DNA from: Halomonas sp. LBP4
Lineage (GTDB): Bacteria; Pseudomonadota; Gammaproteobacteria; Pseudomonadales; Halomonadaceae
Assembly: GCF_003202205.1 (NCBI RefSeq)
Contig: NZ_PDOG01000001.1
Location: forward strand, 1,169,117-1,233,116
DNA length: 64,000 bases
Reading direction: 5' to 3'
Made by a program: the position numbers and the translations under genes. The notes beneath the pieces were generated by a model that was not told the origin of the DNA, ran no database searches, and was given only the letters and a program-made list of their open reading frames with translations. Shown in pieces: positions 63,938 to 64,000 of this stretch; within the stretch, counting starts at the first letter, position 1, and each line of letters begins with the position of its first letter.

Positions 63938-64000
63938 TGATACCCTGTTCTTAACATCCAGGGGGCGATAGGAGCCGCTCATGCCTCGCTACTCCGAGGA
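63938..64000 (+). mobile_element. Left end of an insertion sequence (IS3-like), continuing past the window
   Basis: A terminal-repeat-like TGATACCCTGTTCTTAAC begins at 63938, where homology to the EAL gene ends, and leads to AGGAG and an ATG at 63981. Confidence 0.6.
63981..64000 (+). CDS. Transposase OrfA, first seven codons only
   Basis: Encodes MPRYSE and the first bases of the next codon, the usual opening of an IS3-type OrfA of the MPRYSEE group, with AGGAG 10 bases upstream. Too short for certainty. Confidence 0.5.

Overview
The window is GC-rich, tightly packed bacterial chromosome. RecBCD, two TRAP-type transporters, a kynurenine/anthranilate/catechol route, catalase-peroxidase and acidic, Ala/Glu/Asp-rich proteins suggest a gammaproteobacterium of the Halomonas/Halomonadaceae type. 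That is an inference from gene content, as no rRNA or tRNA is present. No CRISPR array or prophage was seen.

1-8000: a selenium locus. senC (a SelD selenophosphate synthetase fused to an FAD oxidoreductase), senB (selenosugar synthase) and senA (EgtB-like selenoneine synthase) are followed by a three-gene ABC importer of the 'putative selenate' PhnD/PhnC/PhnE type. Uptake, activation and assembly into selenoneine are therefore encoded side by side. 8000-14300: ilvD, then a TPP-riboswitch-controlled sodium symporter plus TenA pair (thiamine precursor salvage), an unknown protein, an HNH endonuclease and an AhpD-like enzyme. 14449-14616 is a MITE-like palindromic element, followed by an orphan P-loop (zeta-toxin-like) kinase, mmsA with a divergent LysR regulator, and katG.

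21600-38000: a tryptophan-to-catechol block. An NSS transporter (possibly for tryptophan), arylformamidase, KynU, a KynR-type Lrp regulator and KynA turn tryptophan into anthranilate. AntABC with an AraC-type AntR turns anthranilate into catechol, and CatB/CatC/CatA open and process the ring. A TRAP transporter lies downstream of catA. Between the kyn and ant/cat parts, 26.6-28.1 kb is a gene graveyard: a LysR tail, pieces of kynA, kynU and selO fused together, a 61-bp tandem repeat, and a VapBC module.

38100-49900: selO (protein AMPylase); a membrane protein joining a Cache sensor to a pentameric ligand-gated-channel-like module; a malonate operon (GntR regulator, TRAP transporter, malonyl-CoA decarboxylase, malonyl-CoA synthetase) with a recognisable promoter/operator; a DsbA-like isomerase and a flavin reductase.

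50000-64000: recC-recB-recD, whose coding sequences carry short palindromic (REP-like) insertions that keep frame. The recD 3' end is an insertion site. A BrnT/BrnA toxin-antitoxin pair sits directly after it and a displaced copy of the last recD codons follows the pair. A lower-GC accessory stretch follows with small unknown genes and a possible uracil-DNA-glycosylase-fold protein, then a DUF427 gene, another recD scrap, and an EAL phosphodiesterase gene cut by an insertion sequence at the window edge.
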